The notes: generated by a model from the sequence alone, not told the origin. A stretch of DNA of 38,773 bases from Ferrovibrio sp. (GCF_029255545.1 NZ_JANLJJ010000041.1:19109-57881); one strand, 5' to 3'; positions 14,238-23,252 are shown, numbered from the stretch's first letter. Made by a program: numbers and translations.

Positions 14238-16892
14238 TCAGGCTGGGGCCAGCATCTGCTTGAAGCGCCCGTGTTTCTCGCAGAGCTCGGCATAGGGCCC
14301 GAACTGCGCCACCCGCCCATGTTCCATCACGACGACCATGTCGAAAAGCTCACAATCCGTTGCACGCTGCAGAGACCAGATCAACCCGGCATCCTTCCGG
14401 GCCTCGATCACGGCCTTCACCACCTGGGCATGGCTACGGGGGTCCAGTGTCGCCGTCGCCTCCGACAGCAGGAGCCAATCCGGACGCTTAACGAGCGCGC
14501 GGGCGACGGCCAGTTTCTGCCTCTGCGCCGCGGTCAGGCGCGCACCGGCAATACCGACCTCGAATTGCAGGCCGACCTCGATGATCGGCTCACGCAGCCG
14601 CATCTGTTCGACCACATCGGCCATCACGCGGCCGATTTTCTCCTGCGCCTGGGCCTGACCATAAGCCACCCGGCCAAACAGAATATTGTCGACGATGCTG
14701 GACGAAATCGTGAAATGGTCGGGATCGAAAAAAGCAATGGCATCCCGTCGCTCGGATGGCAGGGTCTCGGCAAAAATCTTGCGGCCCCTCAGGATAGCAT
14801 CACGCTCGGATTCATTGAAATGACCAAGGCGGTGGCGGGCCAGAACCAGCTTGAATGGCAGAGACATCAGACGAATGCGATCGGATTCCGGCAATTGGTC
14901 GAGCGCATCCGGCTTGGTACGCAGCAACAGATCCTTGTAATCGGGCAGGTCATCGGAAGAAATGAAGCTGAACTGCTGGAAGAATTCATGCTCTGGCGGC
15001 AGGTCGGCGAACAGTTCCACCATGGTGCCGGCCACTTCGTAGCCGATTTCCAGGAAGCGCTGACGCAGGCCAACTGCATCCAGCACGCTCAGAATGTGCG
15101 GATCGCGAGCCAGATTGTCTTCCTGGTAGATACCATTGCGCGCCGTGCCAAACATCAGGTTCTCGGCCACGGTCGCATTGCTGTTGTACCTGGCCGGATC
15201 CCAGTTCTCGACCAAGTCGGCCAAAGCCCCGTTACTCAGCTTTTCCCGGAAAGCCAGCCGGGCCGCCAGCACACGTTCGGCAATCTCCGGTTTTTGCTCC
15301 GGATCAAGCGTGCCTCGCATGCCGATCTGATAGACATCCTCGTCGAATGCCGCCGTCTGCAGGGCGACGATAGCCGCAGCCGTGATATCCTCCGGACCCC
15401 GGGCACCAGCTGCGGCATAATCAGTCCAGTCGGCATCGGGATCATGGGGCGAATTGCCGGACGCCAGCGCCTCGCCAAGCTCACGCTCGAAGCGGGACTG
15501 CTCGGCGCCCTCACGCGTGCGTGGCTGCATCGGGCGATGGCGAAGGCCAAGAAACAGATTGTTGCCCAATGTGGTGTTGAAAATATAGCTGGAGGCGCCA
15601 ACATAAGCGAGGCGGCGTCCCGTCACCGTTTCGGGCAAATCGGCGAGATTGTGTTCGTTGGCCAGAATCTTGCCGCGCGCCGGCACAATCATCCTGCCCA
15701 GCAACTGCAGCATCTCGTCGCGTCCGTGGTCGCCGACCACGGCAACGCGCGCGGGCCAGGGCAAGGTCAGGCTGAGGTTTTCCAGGATCGGCTGATCCTG
15801 ATCGTCATTGAGGACCACACCAGAGACGGCAATCGGGCCGCAGAGCGAAACCGGCTCGGAAGGCTCGGCCGTCTGATCCTCTGCGGGCCGCATGCCTTCG
15901 GGTTCGAACTGGCTCACCACCTGTTCGTATTTCTGCTTCACGTCCTCGCGGGTCTGATAATGGTTCAGCAACTCCTTCCATGGCGCGCCCATTTCCTTGT
16001 GGGCATTCACGGCGGCCACCACGGTGCCGACATCCATATGGCCACGGATGGCGAGATACCCGCCGATGGCGTAGAAGAAAAACGGACCAAGCTGCTGAAT
16101 GAAATTATTCAGGAACTTAATCATGAATTTGCGCTGGAAGATTTCGACCCGGATCCAATAGCTGATGCTCAGCCGACGCGAGAATTCGGCCAGCATCGGA
16201 TTGGAAGCATCATGGGTGTGCAACTCGGGCACGCCACTGATCGTCTCGCCGATCCGGTCCGACAGGCGGCGCTGATTCTTGATCCGCTCACGACCGAGCG
16301 CCCGGACCTTGGCCTGCATCCGCGGCACGAAATAGAACTGAATCGGGTATAGAGCCACAGCGGCCAGAGCCATCAGCGGGTTCTGGATTACCAGGAAGGT
16401 GAAAATCACCAGCAACATGCCGCCCTGGAAGATCGGCAGGGCAAAGCTCTCACCGATGAAACCGCCGATGGGCTCCACCTCGGCGATCACCATCGGGATA
16501 ATCTCACCCTGGCTGGTGCGGCGGAAAGTCGGCAACGGAAAGCGCAGAATCCGCCCGTAGAGCTCGTACCGCAACCGCCGCAGCATGCGCTCGCCAGCCA
16601 CGCCCTGAAAATAGTTGATGGCGTATTTGAAGCCCTGCTGCACCAGCACCAGCGCCAGAAAGCCGACGCAGAGCAGCAAGAGGTAATCGGTGTTATCCAG
16701 TCGCAGCAGGCCCAAGCCCATCACATCGACCGGGTAACTGATGTTCTTACCCTCAATGCCCTGATTGACGATCGTCTTGGGCATGCTGAGGTAGTAGTAG
16801 TAAGGAACGAAGGAGATCAGCGACAGGACAGTGATGATGACCTGCTGCCTGAGACTGTATTTCAGTATGAAACTGTAGAGATTCTTATCCAC
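14238..16892 (-). CDS. ABC exporter-like membrane protein with degenerate, expanded nucleotide-binding region
   Basis: The chosen start is GTG 16890-16892, with GGAGAAAG just upstream; a TTG at 16946 has no such site. The product has 884 residues. Residues 1-320 are an ABC exporter transmembrane domain with about six helices (TM1 near 18-35, TM5 near 260-282) and a typical coupling region GERMLRRLRYELYGRILRFP. The NBD-like part runs from about 350. Walker A reads VVGDHGRDEM (near 387), with the essential Lys-Ser/Thr replaced by Glu-Met. The Q loop reads YVGASSYIF without Gln. The signature is LTAAQ (786-790) and Walker B ends LLLSEA instead of LLLDEA. The switch His appears to be Gln (WSLQR). 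Walker A and signature are about 400 residues apart, against roughly 110 normally. The inserted region repeats a TVAENLMFG-like motif three times. ATP hydrolysis is doubtful, so it may be a pseudo-exporter or sensor. Confidence 0.85.
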   Translation of the reverse strand: MDKNLYSFILKYSLRQQVIITVLSLISFVPYYYYLSMPKTIVNQGIEGKNISYPVDVMGLGLLRLDNTDYLLLLCVGFLALVLVQQGFKYAINYFQGVAGERMLRRLRYELYGRILRFPLPTFRRTSQGEIIPMVIAEVEPIGGFIGESFALPIFQGGMLLVIFTFLVIQNPLMALAAVALYPIQFYFVPRMQAKVRALGRERIKNQRRLSDRIGETISGVPELHTHDASNPMLAEFSRRLSISYWIRVEIFQRKFMIKFLNNFIQQLGPFFFYAIGGYLAIRGHMDVGTVVAAVNAHKEMGAPWKELLNHYQTREDVKQKYEQVVSQFEPEGMRPAEDQTAEPSEPVSLCGPIAVSGVVLNDDQDQPILENLSLTLPWPARVAVVGDHGRDEMLQLLGRMIVPARGKILANEHNLADLPETVTGRRLAYVGASSYIFNTTLGNNLFLGLRHRPMQPRTREGAEQSRFERELGEALASGNSPHDPDADWTDYAAAGARGPEDITAAAIVALQTAAFDEDVYQIGMRGTLDPEQKPEIAERVLAARLAFREKLSNGALADLVENWDPARYNSNATVAENLMFGTARNGIYQEDNLARDPHILSVLDAVGLRQRFLEIGYEVAGTMVELFADLPPEHEFFQQFSFISSDDLPDYKDLLLRTKPDALDQLPESDRIRLMSLPFKLVLARHRLGHFNESERDAILRGRKIFAETLPSERRDAIAFFDPDHFTISSSIVDNILFGRVAYGQAQAQEKIGRVMADVVEQMRLREPIIEVGLQFEVGIAGARLTAAQRQKLAVARALVKRPDWLLLSEATATLDPRSHAQVVKAVIEARKDAGLIWSLQRATDCELFDMVVVMEHGRVAQFGPYAELCEKHGRFKQMLAPA

Positions 16893-16917
16893 GGAACTTT
16901 CTCCGAGCCCAGCGCAG

Positions 16918-16946
16918 ACCTTAACCGATTGCCGACGGCCCGCCAA
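16918..16946 (-). promoter_or_regulatory. Candidate sigma70-type promoter for the exporter operon
   Basis: On the minus strand TTGGCG (16941-16946) and TAAGGT (16918-16923) are separated by exactly 17 bases. They lie about 25 bases upstream of the GTG start at 16892. This is a moderate match to the consensus, in the only sizeable gap of the divergent locus. The call rests on pattern alone. Confidence 0.3.
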
Positions 16947-17060
16947 TCGCCGAGACGGAACAGGAACAGTCTAAGAATCACTATCATCTCAGGGGCTTGG
17001 CCTGCCGTGCTGGCCTATGCCATAGTCCTCCGATCAAAGCTCCCACCGGGGGGAACCGGC

Positions 17061-18284
17061 ATGGTTTCGCGCAGCGACGGCACCCGTGTGCTGATATACA
17101 GCCACGACACCTTCGGCCTTGGCCATTTGCGCCGATGCCGCACGATCGCGCATGCCTTGGTCGAACGCCACAAGGACATGTCGGTGCTGATTCTGTCGGG
17201 ATCCCCGATCATCGGCAGTTTCGATTTCCGCAGCCGGGTTGATTTCGTCCGCATCCCGGGTGTGATCAAGCTGCGTGACGGACAGTACACGTCGCTCAAT
17301 CTGCCGATGGATATCGAGGAAACCCTAAAGATCCGTGCCGAGATTATTCAGCATACGGCCAAGGTTTTCGATCCCGACATCTTCATTGTCGACAAGGAGC
17401 CCCTGGGCCTGCGCGGCGAAGCCCTGGAAACCATGAAGATGCTCAAGGCCGGCGGCACCCGTTTGGTGCTGGGCCTGCGCGATGTCATGGACGAGCCGAG
17501 CGCCTTAGCCCCGGAATGGGAGCGCAAGAACGTTATGCCCGCGCTGAAGTCGCTGTTCGACCAGATCTGGGTCTATGGTCTGCCGCAATTCTGCGACCCC
17601 CTGGAAGGCATCGCCCTGCCCGAGCGGGTGCGCCGGAAAGTGGTCTATACCGGCTACCTGCCGCGCTTCTCGCCCGAGGCCCTTCCCGAGCATCAGTTGC
17701 CGGAGATCACCCAACGGCCCTTTCTGCTCGTCACTCCGGGCGGCGGCGGCGATGGCGAGGGCCTGATCGAGTGGGTGTTGCGCGCCTATGAGAGCAACGA
17801 AATGCTGCCCTACCCGGCCCTGATCGTGCTCGGCCCCTTCATGCAGCGTGAACGACGGGCAGATTTCCTCAATCGGGTTGCCCGCCTTCCGCGTGTCGAG
17901 GCCATCACCTTCGATGCCCATATGGAACACCTGGTTCAGAACGCCGTGGGCGTGCTGGCCATGGGCGGCTACAATACCTTCTGCGAAATCCTCAGCCTCG
18001 ACAAACGCGCGATCATCGTGCCGCGCAAGCGGCCACGCATGGAACAGTTCATCCGAGCCCACCGCGCTCAGCAGCTTGGTCTGGTCCGCATGCTGGAAGA
18101 CGACGGCGTTTACGATCCGGCGGTGATGGCTACCGCGCTACGCAATCTGCCGCGCCAGCCGCAACCATCAGAAATCGTCATTCCCGGCCTGCTTGAGGGA
18201 CTGGATAACGTCGATCGTCTGGTGCAACCATGGCTGCGCCCCACTTCGGCCCAGGCTTCCAACGTGATCGGTCTGCGCGGCTGA
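17061..18284 (+). CDS. Predicted glycosyltransferase, MurG-like fold (COG4671 type)
   Basis: The product has 407 residues from ATG 17061, with GGGGGAA about six bases upstream. Extension to the TTG at 16929 has no site. The N-terminal half begins VLIYSHDTFGLGHLRRCRTI. The GHLRR glycine-rich turn is typical of GT-B enzymes of the MurG/UDP-GlcNAc 2-epimerase superfamily. The C-terminal half has LLVTPGGGGDGEGLIEW and the acceptor/nucleotide loop VGVLAMGGYNTFCEILSLDK, matching the GGYNT..E block of predicted glycosyltransferases. No membrane segment is seen, so it is probably a cytosolic or peripheral enzyme using a nucleotide sugar. It is the first gene of the plus-strand cluster and is paralogous to the gene at 21289. 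Donor and acceptor are unknown. Confidence 0.87.
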   Translation: MVSRSDGTRVLIYSHDTFGLGHLRRCRTIAHALVERHKDMSVLILSGSPIIGSFDFRSRVDFVRIPGVIKLRDGQYTSLNLPMDIEETLKIRAEIIQHTAKVFDPDIFIVDKEPLGLRGEALETMKMLKAGGTRLVLGLRDVMDEPSALAPEWERKNVMPALKSLFDQIWVYGLPQFCDPLEGIALPERVRRKVVYTGYLPRFSPEALPEHQLPEITQRPFLLVTPGGGGDGEGLIEWVLRAYESNEMLPYPALIVLGPFMQRERRADFLNRVARLPRVEAITFDAHMEHLVQNAVGVLAMGGYNTFCEILSLDKRAIIVPRKRPRMEQFIRAHRAQQLGLVRMLEDDGVYDPAVMATALRNLPRQPQPSEIVIPGLLEGLDNVDRLVQPWLRPTSAQASNVIGLRG

Positions 18285-18311
18285 TCTGCGCCACAGCCAG
18301 TATTGCAGTCT

Positions 18312-19550
18312 ATGCCAGAGTCGACGCCCATTCCGGTTGCCTTTGTTCTGAAGGGCTATCCCCGCCTGTCGGAAACCTTCATCGCCCAGGAAATCGCCGC
18401 GCTGGAAGCGCGCGGTCTTGATATCCTGATCGTTTCGCTGCGCCACCCCACCGACACCAAGCGGCATCCATTGCATGGGCAGATCAGGGCGCCACTGCTC
18501 TATCTGCCCGAATATCTGTATCAGGAACCACTGCGCGTGCTACGCGGATGGTGGCACAGCCGCCGCCTGCCCGGCTATCGCGCCGTATTGCGGCAATGGT
18601 GGCATGACTTCAGGCGCGACAGGACCCCGAACCGCATCCGCCGCTTCGGCCAGGCCCTTGTGCTCGCCGCCGAACTGCCCGAGCGATACCGGCACCTACA
18701 TGCCCATTTCATCCACACCCCCGGCTCGGTCACGCGTTATGCTGCCATGATGCTGGGGATGCCGTGGTCGGCCTCGGCCCATGCGCGCGATATCTGGATC
18801 ACTCCGGAATGGGAGAAGCGAGAGAAACTGCGCGATTGCCGCTGGGCAGTCACCTGCACAGCCCATAATGTCACGCATCTCTCGGCCCTGAGCGATCCAT
18901 CGAAAGTAACCCTGGTTTATCACGGGCTGGATTTCGAGCGGTTTCCCGCCCCCCCGACCTGGCGGCCGCCACGCGACGGCCGCGATCCGGGCGATCCGGT
19001 CCGGCTGATCTCGGTTGGCCGCGCCGTCGAGAAAAAAGGCTTCGATATCCTGCTCGACGCCCTGGCCCGGCTGCCCAGCGACCTGTACTGGCGCTTTACC
19101 CATATTGGCGGCGGCCCGCTGCTGCCCGCATTGCAGACGCAGGCGGAAAAACTCGGCATCGCCGATCGCGTGGCCTGGCAGGGCGCACAGGCGCAGGACG
19201 AGGTGATCGCCGCTTATCGCGAAGCCGACATCTTTGCCCTGGCCTGCCGGCGCGACCGCCAAGGCGACATGGATGGCCTGCCGAATGTGCTGATGGAAGC
19301 CCAGAGCCAGGCCCTGCCCTGCGCCACCAGTGCGATTTCCGCCATCCCGGAACTGGTGATTGATGGCGAAACCGGCCTGCTGGTCCCCCCTGACGATGCC
19401 GATGCGCTGGCTGTCGCTCTCAACCACCTGGTCGTCGATCCTGCCCTGCGCATGCGCCTTGGCAATGCCGGGGCACAGCGCGTGCGTCGCGATTTCGGCA
19501 TGACGGCCGGCATCGCGGAACTGGCCCGGCGTTTCGGCCTGGCGGCATAA
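18312..19550 (+). CDS. Glycosyltransferase family 4 protein
   Basis: The product has 412 residues from ATG 18312; an in-frame TTG nine bases earlier is less likely. It is a GT-B fold GT4 enzyme. The N-terminal domain starts VAFVLKGYPRLSETFIAQEI, the pattern of WcaL/AmsK-like exopolysaccharide transferases. Next come HAHFIHTPGSVTRYAAMMLG and SAHARDIW. The C-terminal domain has RLISVGRAVEKKGFDILLDA and the donor-binding block DGLPNVLMEAQSQALPCATS, holding the conserved ExxxxG-type region (E then A/L-P). It probably extends a lipid-linked or surface oligosaccharide. It lies 27 bases after the COG4671-type gene. Confidence 0.9.
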   Translation: MPESTPIPVAFVLKGYPRLSETFIAQEIAALEARGLDILIVSLRHPTDTKRHPLHGQIRAPLLYLPEYLYQEPLRVLRGWWHSRRLPGYRAVLRQWWHDFRRDRTPNRIRRFGQALVLAAELPERYRHLHAHFIHTPGSVTRYAAMMLGMPWSASAHARDIWITPEWEKREKLRDCRWAVTCTAHNVTHLSALSDPSKVTLVYHGLDFERFPAPPTWRPPRDGRDPGDPVRLISVGRAVEKKGFDILLDALARLPSDLYWRFTHIGGGPLLPALQTQAEKLGIADRVAWQGAQAQDEVIAAYREADIFALACRRDRQGDMDGLPNVLMEAQSQALPCATSAISAIPELVIDGETGLLVPPDDADALAVALNHLVVDPALRMRLGNAGAQRVRRDFGMTAGIAELARRFGLAA

Positions 19551-19565
19551 CGGCAGAAACAGGCG

Positions 19566-20705
19566 ATGCGGATCGGTTTCTACGCCCCGCTCAAACCGCC
19601 GAATCACCCGGCGCCATCGGGGGATCGCCGGGTCGCGCGGCTGTTCATCCAGGCTTTGCGCAATCTGGGCCATCAGGTCGACACCCTATCCGAACTGCGC
19701 AGTTTCAACCGCGATGGCGATGCCGACCTGGAAGCGAAAACCGCGGTGGCCGCTGAAAGCGAGATCAATCGCCTGAGCGCGGCCTGGCAGGCCGAGCCAA
19801 CGCGACGGCCCGACCTGCTGTTCACCTATCATGTCTATCACAAGGCTGCGGATTATCTCGGGCCGGCCCTGAAGTCCCGCTTCGGCCTGCCTTATGTGAT
19901 CGCCGAACCCTCGGTGGCGCCGAAACGGGAACATGGCCCCTGGGCTGTCGGATATGCCCAGGCGGGCCGGGCGATACGGGCCGCCGACGCCCTGCTGGCG
20001 ATCACCACGCTGGACATGGCCTGCCTTGCCGCATTTGCCGATGCTGCCAGGGTGCATGCCTTCCCACCATTTCTCGACCCGTCACCATTCGCCGCCGCGG
20101 CCGTCGAACGCAGCCGTTATCGTCATGACATCGCGCAACGCTTTGCCCTGTCGCCTGACCGTTCCTGGTTGCTGGCGGTCGGTATGATGAGAGCCGGCGA
20201 CAAGTTGGCCTCCTTCCGGCGCCTGGCCGAAACACTGGCGCTGGTTCGGGGCAGGAACTGGCAAATCCTGCTGGTGGGCGACGGCCCTGAGCGCGCGCAC
20301 GTGCAGCAGGCCTTCTCCTTTGCAGGCGATCAAGTCTGTTTTGCCGGCCAGCTTGAGCCCGAGGAACTGCCCGGTATCTATGCCGCCAGCGACCTTTACG
20401 TCTGGCCCGCCGTCAACGAGGCTTATGGCATGGCCCTTCTCGAGGCGCAGGCTGCCGGTCTGCCGGTCCTTTCAGTCAACACGCGCGGCGTGCCCGATAT
20501 CGTGCGCCATGGCGAAACCGGTTGGCTGGCGGCCGATGATCGTCCGGCCAGCCTGGCCGCCCCCCTGCGCGACCTACTGGATGACGAAGCGGGGTGTCGT
20601 CGCATGGCAGATGCCGCCATCCGTCATGTTGCGGCCGATCTGTCGATCACGGCAGCCCAGCAGCGCCTGGCCGATCTTTTCGCCAACCTGGGGTTGCCGG
20701 CATGA
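19566..20705 (+). CDS. Glycosyltransferase family 4 protein
   Basis: The product has 379 residues, 15 bases downstream of the previous gene. The N-terminus MRIGFYAPLKPPNHPAPSGD is a typical GT4 acceptor-domain start with its glycine/proline-rich loop. The C-terminal Rossmann domain has WLLAVGMMRAGDKLASFRRL, ILLVGDGPER, YAASDLYVWPAVNEAYGMAL and LEAQAAGLPVLS, with the E-x7-E donor site (NEAYGMALLEAQ). A further transferase in the same pathway, acting in the cytosol or at the inner membrane face. Its stop overlaps the next start as ATGA. Confidence 0.9.
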   Translation: MRIGFYAPLKPPNHPAPSGDRRVARLFIQALRNLGHQVDTLSELRSFNRDGDADLEAKTAVAAESEINRLSAAWQAEPTRRPDLLFTYHVYHKAADYLGPALKSRFGLPYVIAEPSVAPKREHGPWAVGYAQAGRAIRAADALLAITTLDMACLAAFADAARVHAFPPFLDPSPFAAAAVERSRYRHDIAQRFALSPDRSWLLAVGMMRAGDKLASFRRLAETLALVRGRNWQILLVGDGPERAHVQQAFSFAGDQVCFAGQLEPEELPGIYAASDLYVWPAVNEAYGMALLEAQAAGLPVLSVNTRGVPDIVRHGETGWLAADDRPASLAAPLRDLLDDEAGCRRMADAAIRHVAADLSITAAQQRLADLFANLGLPA

Positions 20706-21292
20706 CCCGCCTTGCCCTGCTGCGGCATGGAACGACTGAATGGAACGTGGCCGGTCGGCTGCAGGGACGCGCCGACATACCGCTGTCTGACATCGGCCTG
20801 GCGCAATTCGCCGGATGCCGGCTGCCATACGCCTATCAGGCGTATCGCTGGTATTGCAGCCCGTTGCTGCGTGCCCGCCAAACCGCCGCAGCCCTCGATC
20901 TGCAGCCGACCATCGAACCGGCGCTGATCGAAATGGACTGGGGCAACTATGAAGGCCGTACCCTGCCCGATCTGCGGGCAGAATTCGGGGCGCCCTTCAT
21001 CGCGAATGAAGACCGTGGCCTGGACTTGCAGCCGCCCGGCGGCGAAAGCCCGCGTCAGGTGCAGGCCCGCCTGTTGCCCTGGCTGCAACGGCTGGCTGGG
21101 GCCGGCATGAATGCTGGCGCGGTGACCCACAAGGGTGTGATCCGCGCCATACTGGCCCTGGCCTTCGACTGGCCGATGATTGGCAAGCCGCCGGTGAAAC
21201 TCGATTGGCGCTGCCTGCAGGAATTTCGTATCACCGAGCACGGTCGGCCGGAGTTGCTGGCTGCCAATATACCGCTGGAGCCGAAGGCATGA
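20702..21292 (+). CDS. Histidine phosphatase family protein
   Basis: The product has 196 residues; start ATG 20702 overlaps the previous stop by four bases. It belongs to the phosphoglycerate mutase-like branch of the histidine phosphatases. LALLRHGTTEWN holds the RHG catalytic motif (residues 8-10). RLQGRADIPLSDIG follows, then CSPLLRARQTA with the second phosphate-binding Arg. EMDWGNYEGRTL provides the general acid Glu, and VTHKGVIRAIL the second catalytic His. All key residues are present, so it is probably active. Being embedded among glycosyltransferases, it may dephosphorylate a sugar phosphate or polyprenyl/glycolipid intermediate. That role is inference. Confidence 0.9.
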   Translation: MTRLALLRHGTTEWNVAGRLQGRADIPLSDIGLAQFAGCRLPYAYQAYRWYCSPLLRARQTAAALDLQPTIEPALIEMDWGNYEGRTLPDLRAEFGAPFIANEDRGLDLQPPGGESPRQVQARLLPWLQRLAGAGMNAGAVTHKGVIRAILALAFDWPMIGKPPVKLDWRCLQEFRITEHGRPELLAANIPLEPKA

Positions 21293-22443
21293 CCGCGTCG
21301 CGCGTGATGATCTATGTGCAGCATCTGCTCGGCGTCGGGCATCTGCATCGCGTCGCCGCCATTGCCCGCGCCTTCAAGCGCCACGGCTGGGATACCTTGC
21401 TGGTTTCCGGTGGCATGCCCGATCCGACCCTGCAGGGGCTGGATGGCGTGCGTTTTGAACAATTGCCGCCGGCCCGCGCCAAAGATGCCAGTTTCAAGAT
21501 CCTGCTCGATGAAACCGGCGCGCAGATCACCGACGACTGGCGCGCCACGCGGATCAAGCGGCTGCAGGACATATTCGACCATTTCGCGCCGCAGGCTTTG
21601 CTGACCGAGTTGTTTCCCTTCGGCCGCCGCCCGATGCGGTTCGAATTGCTGCCCCTGCTGGCCCACGCCCGAACCCAGCGGCCGCGGCCGCTGGTATTCT
21701 GTTCGGTGCGCGACATCCTGGTCGACCGAACCAAGCCACAACGCGATCTCGACAGCATAGCCTGGCTGCAGGACTACTATGACGCGGCGCTGATCCATGG
21801 TGACCCGGCTTTCGTGCCGTTTGAAAAAACATTTCCGCTGGCTGAGAAAATTGCCAATCAGCTGCATTACACCGGCTATATCGTTGAGCGCCACGCCATT
21901 CCGGAAACCATCGACGGCAAGGACGAAGTCCTGGTTTCTGCTGGTGGCGGCGCCGTTGGCATGCCTCTGTTCCGCGCCGCGCTGGCCGCCCGCCCGTTAT
22001 CGGCGGCGCGGGACAAACCCTGGCGCATCCTGGTCAGCCCGCATGAGAATCCTGAAACGGTGGCGGAACTGCGCCGCGGCGCCGACAGCCGCGTGACCAT
22101 TGAAACTGTCCGGCCGGATTTTCCCGGCATGTTGCGCCACTGCCTGCTGTCGATCAGCAAGGCCGGCTACAACACCGTGATGGAAACACTTTCCAGTGGC
22201 GCCCGGGCCGTTGTCGTCCCGTTTGCCGGCGGCGAGGAAACCGAGCAGGCCCTGCGCGCCAACCTGCTCGCTGAACGTGGCCTGCTGCAGGTTCTGCGCG
22301 AGACTGAGCTTGCCCCCGCCCGGCTGGCCAGGGCCATCGACATGGCTCTCGCCGCGCCGCGGGCAGCAGGCCCGGGCATCCGCCTGGATGGCGCCGACGA
22401 GACGGTACGGCTGGTGCAGGGCTTTGTGGACCGCCGCGCATGA
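21289..22443 (+). CDS. Predicted glycosyltransferase, MurG-like fold (COG4671 type)
   Basis: The product has 384 residues; ATG 21289 overlaps the phosphatase stop (ATGA). It is a paralogue of the product at 17061. The N-terminus is VMIYVQHLLGVGHLHRVAAI, with the GxGHLxR loop. The middle part has TELFPFGRRPMRFELLPLL and CSVRDILVDR. The C-terminal domain has EVLVSAGGGAVGMPLFRAAL and LLSISKAGYNTVMETLSSGA, then VVVPFAGGEETEQALRANLL. This last part is the UDP-sugar binding region of the MurG-like group. It probably adds a hexose or N-acetylhexosamine to the same glycan. The specificity cannot be read. Confidence 0.88.
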   Translation: MTASRVMIYVQHLLGVGHLHRVAAIARAFKRHGWDTLLVSGGMPDPTLQGLDGVRFEQLPPARAKDASFKILLDETGAQITDDWRATRIKRLQDIFDHFAPQALLTELFPFGRRPMRFELLPLLAHARTQRPRPLVFCSVRDILVDRTKPQRDLDSIAWLQDYYDAALIHGDPAFVPFEKTFPLAEKIANQLHYTGYIVERHAIPETIDGKDEVLVSAGGGAVGMPLFRAALAARPLSAARDKPWRILVSPHENPETVAELRRGADSRVTIETVRPDFPGMLRHCLLSISKAGYNTVMETLSSGARAVVVPFAGGEETEQALRANLLAERGLLQVLRETELAPARLARAIDMALAAPRAAGPGIRLDGADETVRLVQGFVDRRA

Positions 22444-23252
22444 CTATTCCCGCAGCAGCCTGGAGCGCGTTCACGGCCGAACTCGATCTCTGGGCGGCGG
22501 CGGGGCAGAAGGCCGTTTTTTGGTGGCGCGATGACGATGCCGCCGATCTCACGCCCGCCCTTGCCCGGCTGCTGGCATTACAGATCCGCTTTGCGGCCCC
22601 CCTTGCCCTGGCGGTGATTCCGGCACAGGCAAGCGAAAGACTGGTCGAGTGTCTGCAAAGCGGAACCGCCATTGCTGCGCTGCAACATGGATATGTCCAT
22701 CACAATCATGCCCTCGTTGGGGAAAAGAAATCCGAGTTCCCCACTTCCCGATCCCTGCAGGCACGGCTGGCGGATATCCGGCTAGGCCGGGATAATCTGG
22801 CGGCCCGGTTAGGCTCTGCGCTTCTCCCCGTGCTGGTTCCGCCCTGGAACCGGATCGCCGACGACATGCTGCCCATGCTCACAGAGCTCGGCTTTGTTGC
22901 TGTTTCCGGCTTCAAACCTAGAGCGGATTACTGGGCCGCGCCGGAGCTGGCCTGGCTGAATACCCAGCTCGACCCCATCGACTGGCATGGTTCAAATAAC
23001 CCCGCCGCCGCCCGGAACAGTCTGGAGGCCGCGACCGCCCTGCTGCGCGCCATGCGGCACAGTGAATTGCCGCTGCAACCTGTGGGCTTCCTGACCCACC
23101 ACCTGCGCCACGATGAATTCCTGTGGGGCTTTGTGGCTTCATTTGTCGAGGCGGTTGCCCGGCATCCAGCCTGCCACTGGATCGATACCGTCGCCGCGCT
23201 GGCGATCGGCCGGCCGGCCGATATGGCTGCCCCTGTCATGCGGACGTCATGA
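22440..23252 (+). CDS. Polysaccharide deacetylase-like protein
   Basis: The product has 270 residues with ATGA overlap to the preceding gene. It looks like a diverged NodB-fold carbohydrate esterase. FWWRDDDAAD near residue 30 supplies the Asp pair of motif 1. IAALQHGYVHHNHA has the HxxxH metal-ligand motif. LVPPWNRI stands for motif 3 (usually RxPxG), and GFLTHHLRHDE near residue 220 provides the late His. It has neither signal peptide nor membrane segment, so it probably acts in the cytoplasm on a nucleotide- or lipid-linked sugar. Related cytosolic enzymes de-N-acetylate GlcNAc moieties. Its position between a COG4671-type transferase and the importer genes suggests it modifies the same product. 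Confidence 0.78.
   Translation: MTIPAAAWSAFTAELDLWAAAGQKAVFWWRDDDAADLTPALARLLALQIRFAAPLALAVIPAQASERLVECLQSGTAIAALQHGYVHHNHALVGEKKSEFPTSRSLQARLADIRLGRDNLAARLGSALLPVLVPPWNRIADDMLPMLTELGFVAVSGFKPRADYWAAPELAWLNTQLDPIDWHGSNNPAAARNSLEAATALLRAMRHSELPLQPVGFLTHHLRHDEFLWGFVASFVEAVARHPACHWIDTVAALAIGRPADMAAPVMRTS

Noticed and set aside
14121-16352. 743-codon plus-strand frame opposite the ABC exporter
   Set aside because: No recognisable motif and antisense-type composition. The minus strand has transmembrane helices, ABC landmarks and a ribosome-binding site.
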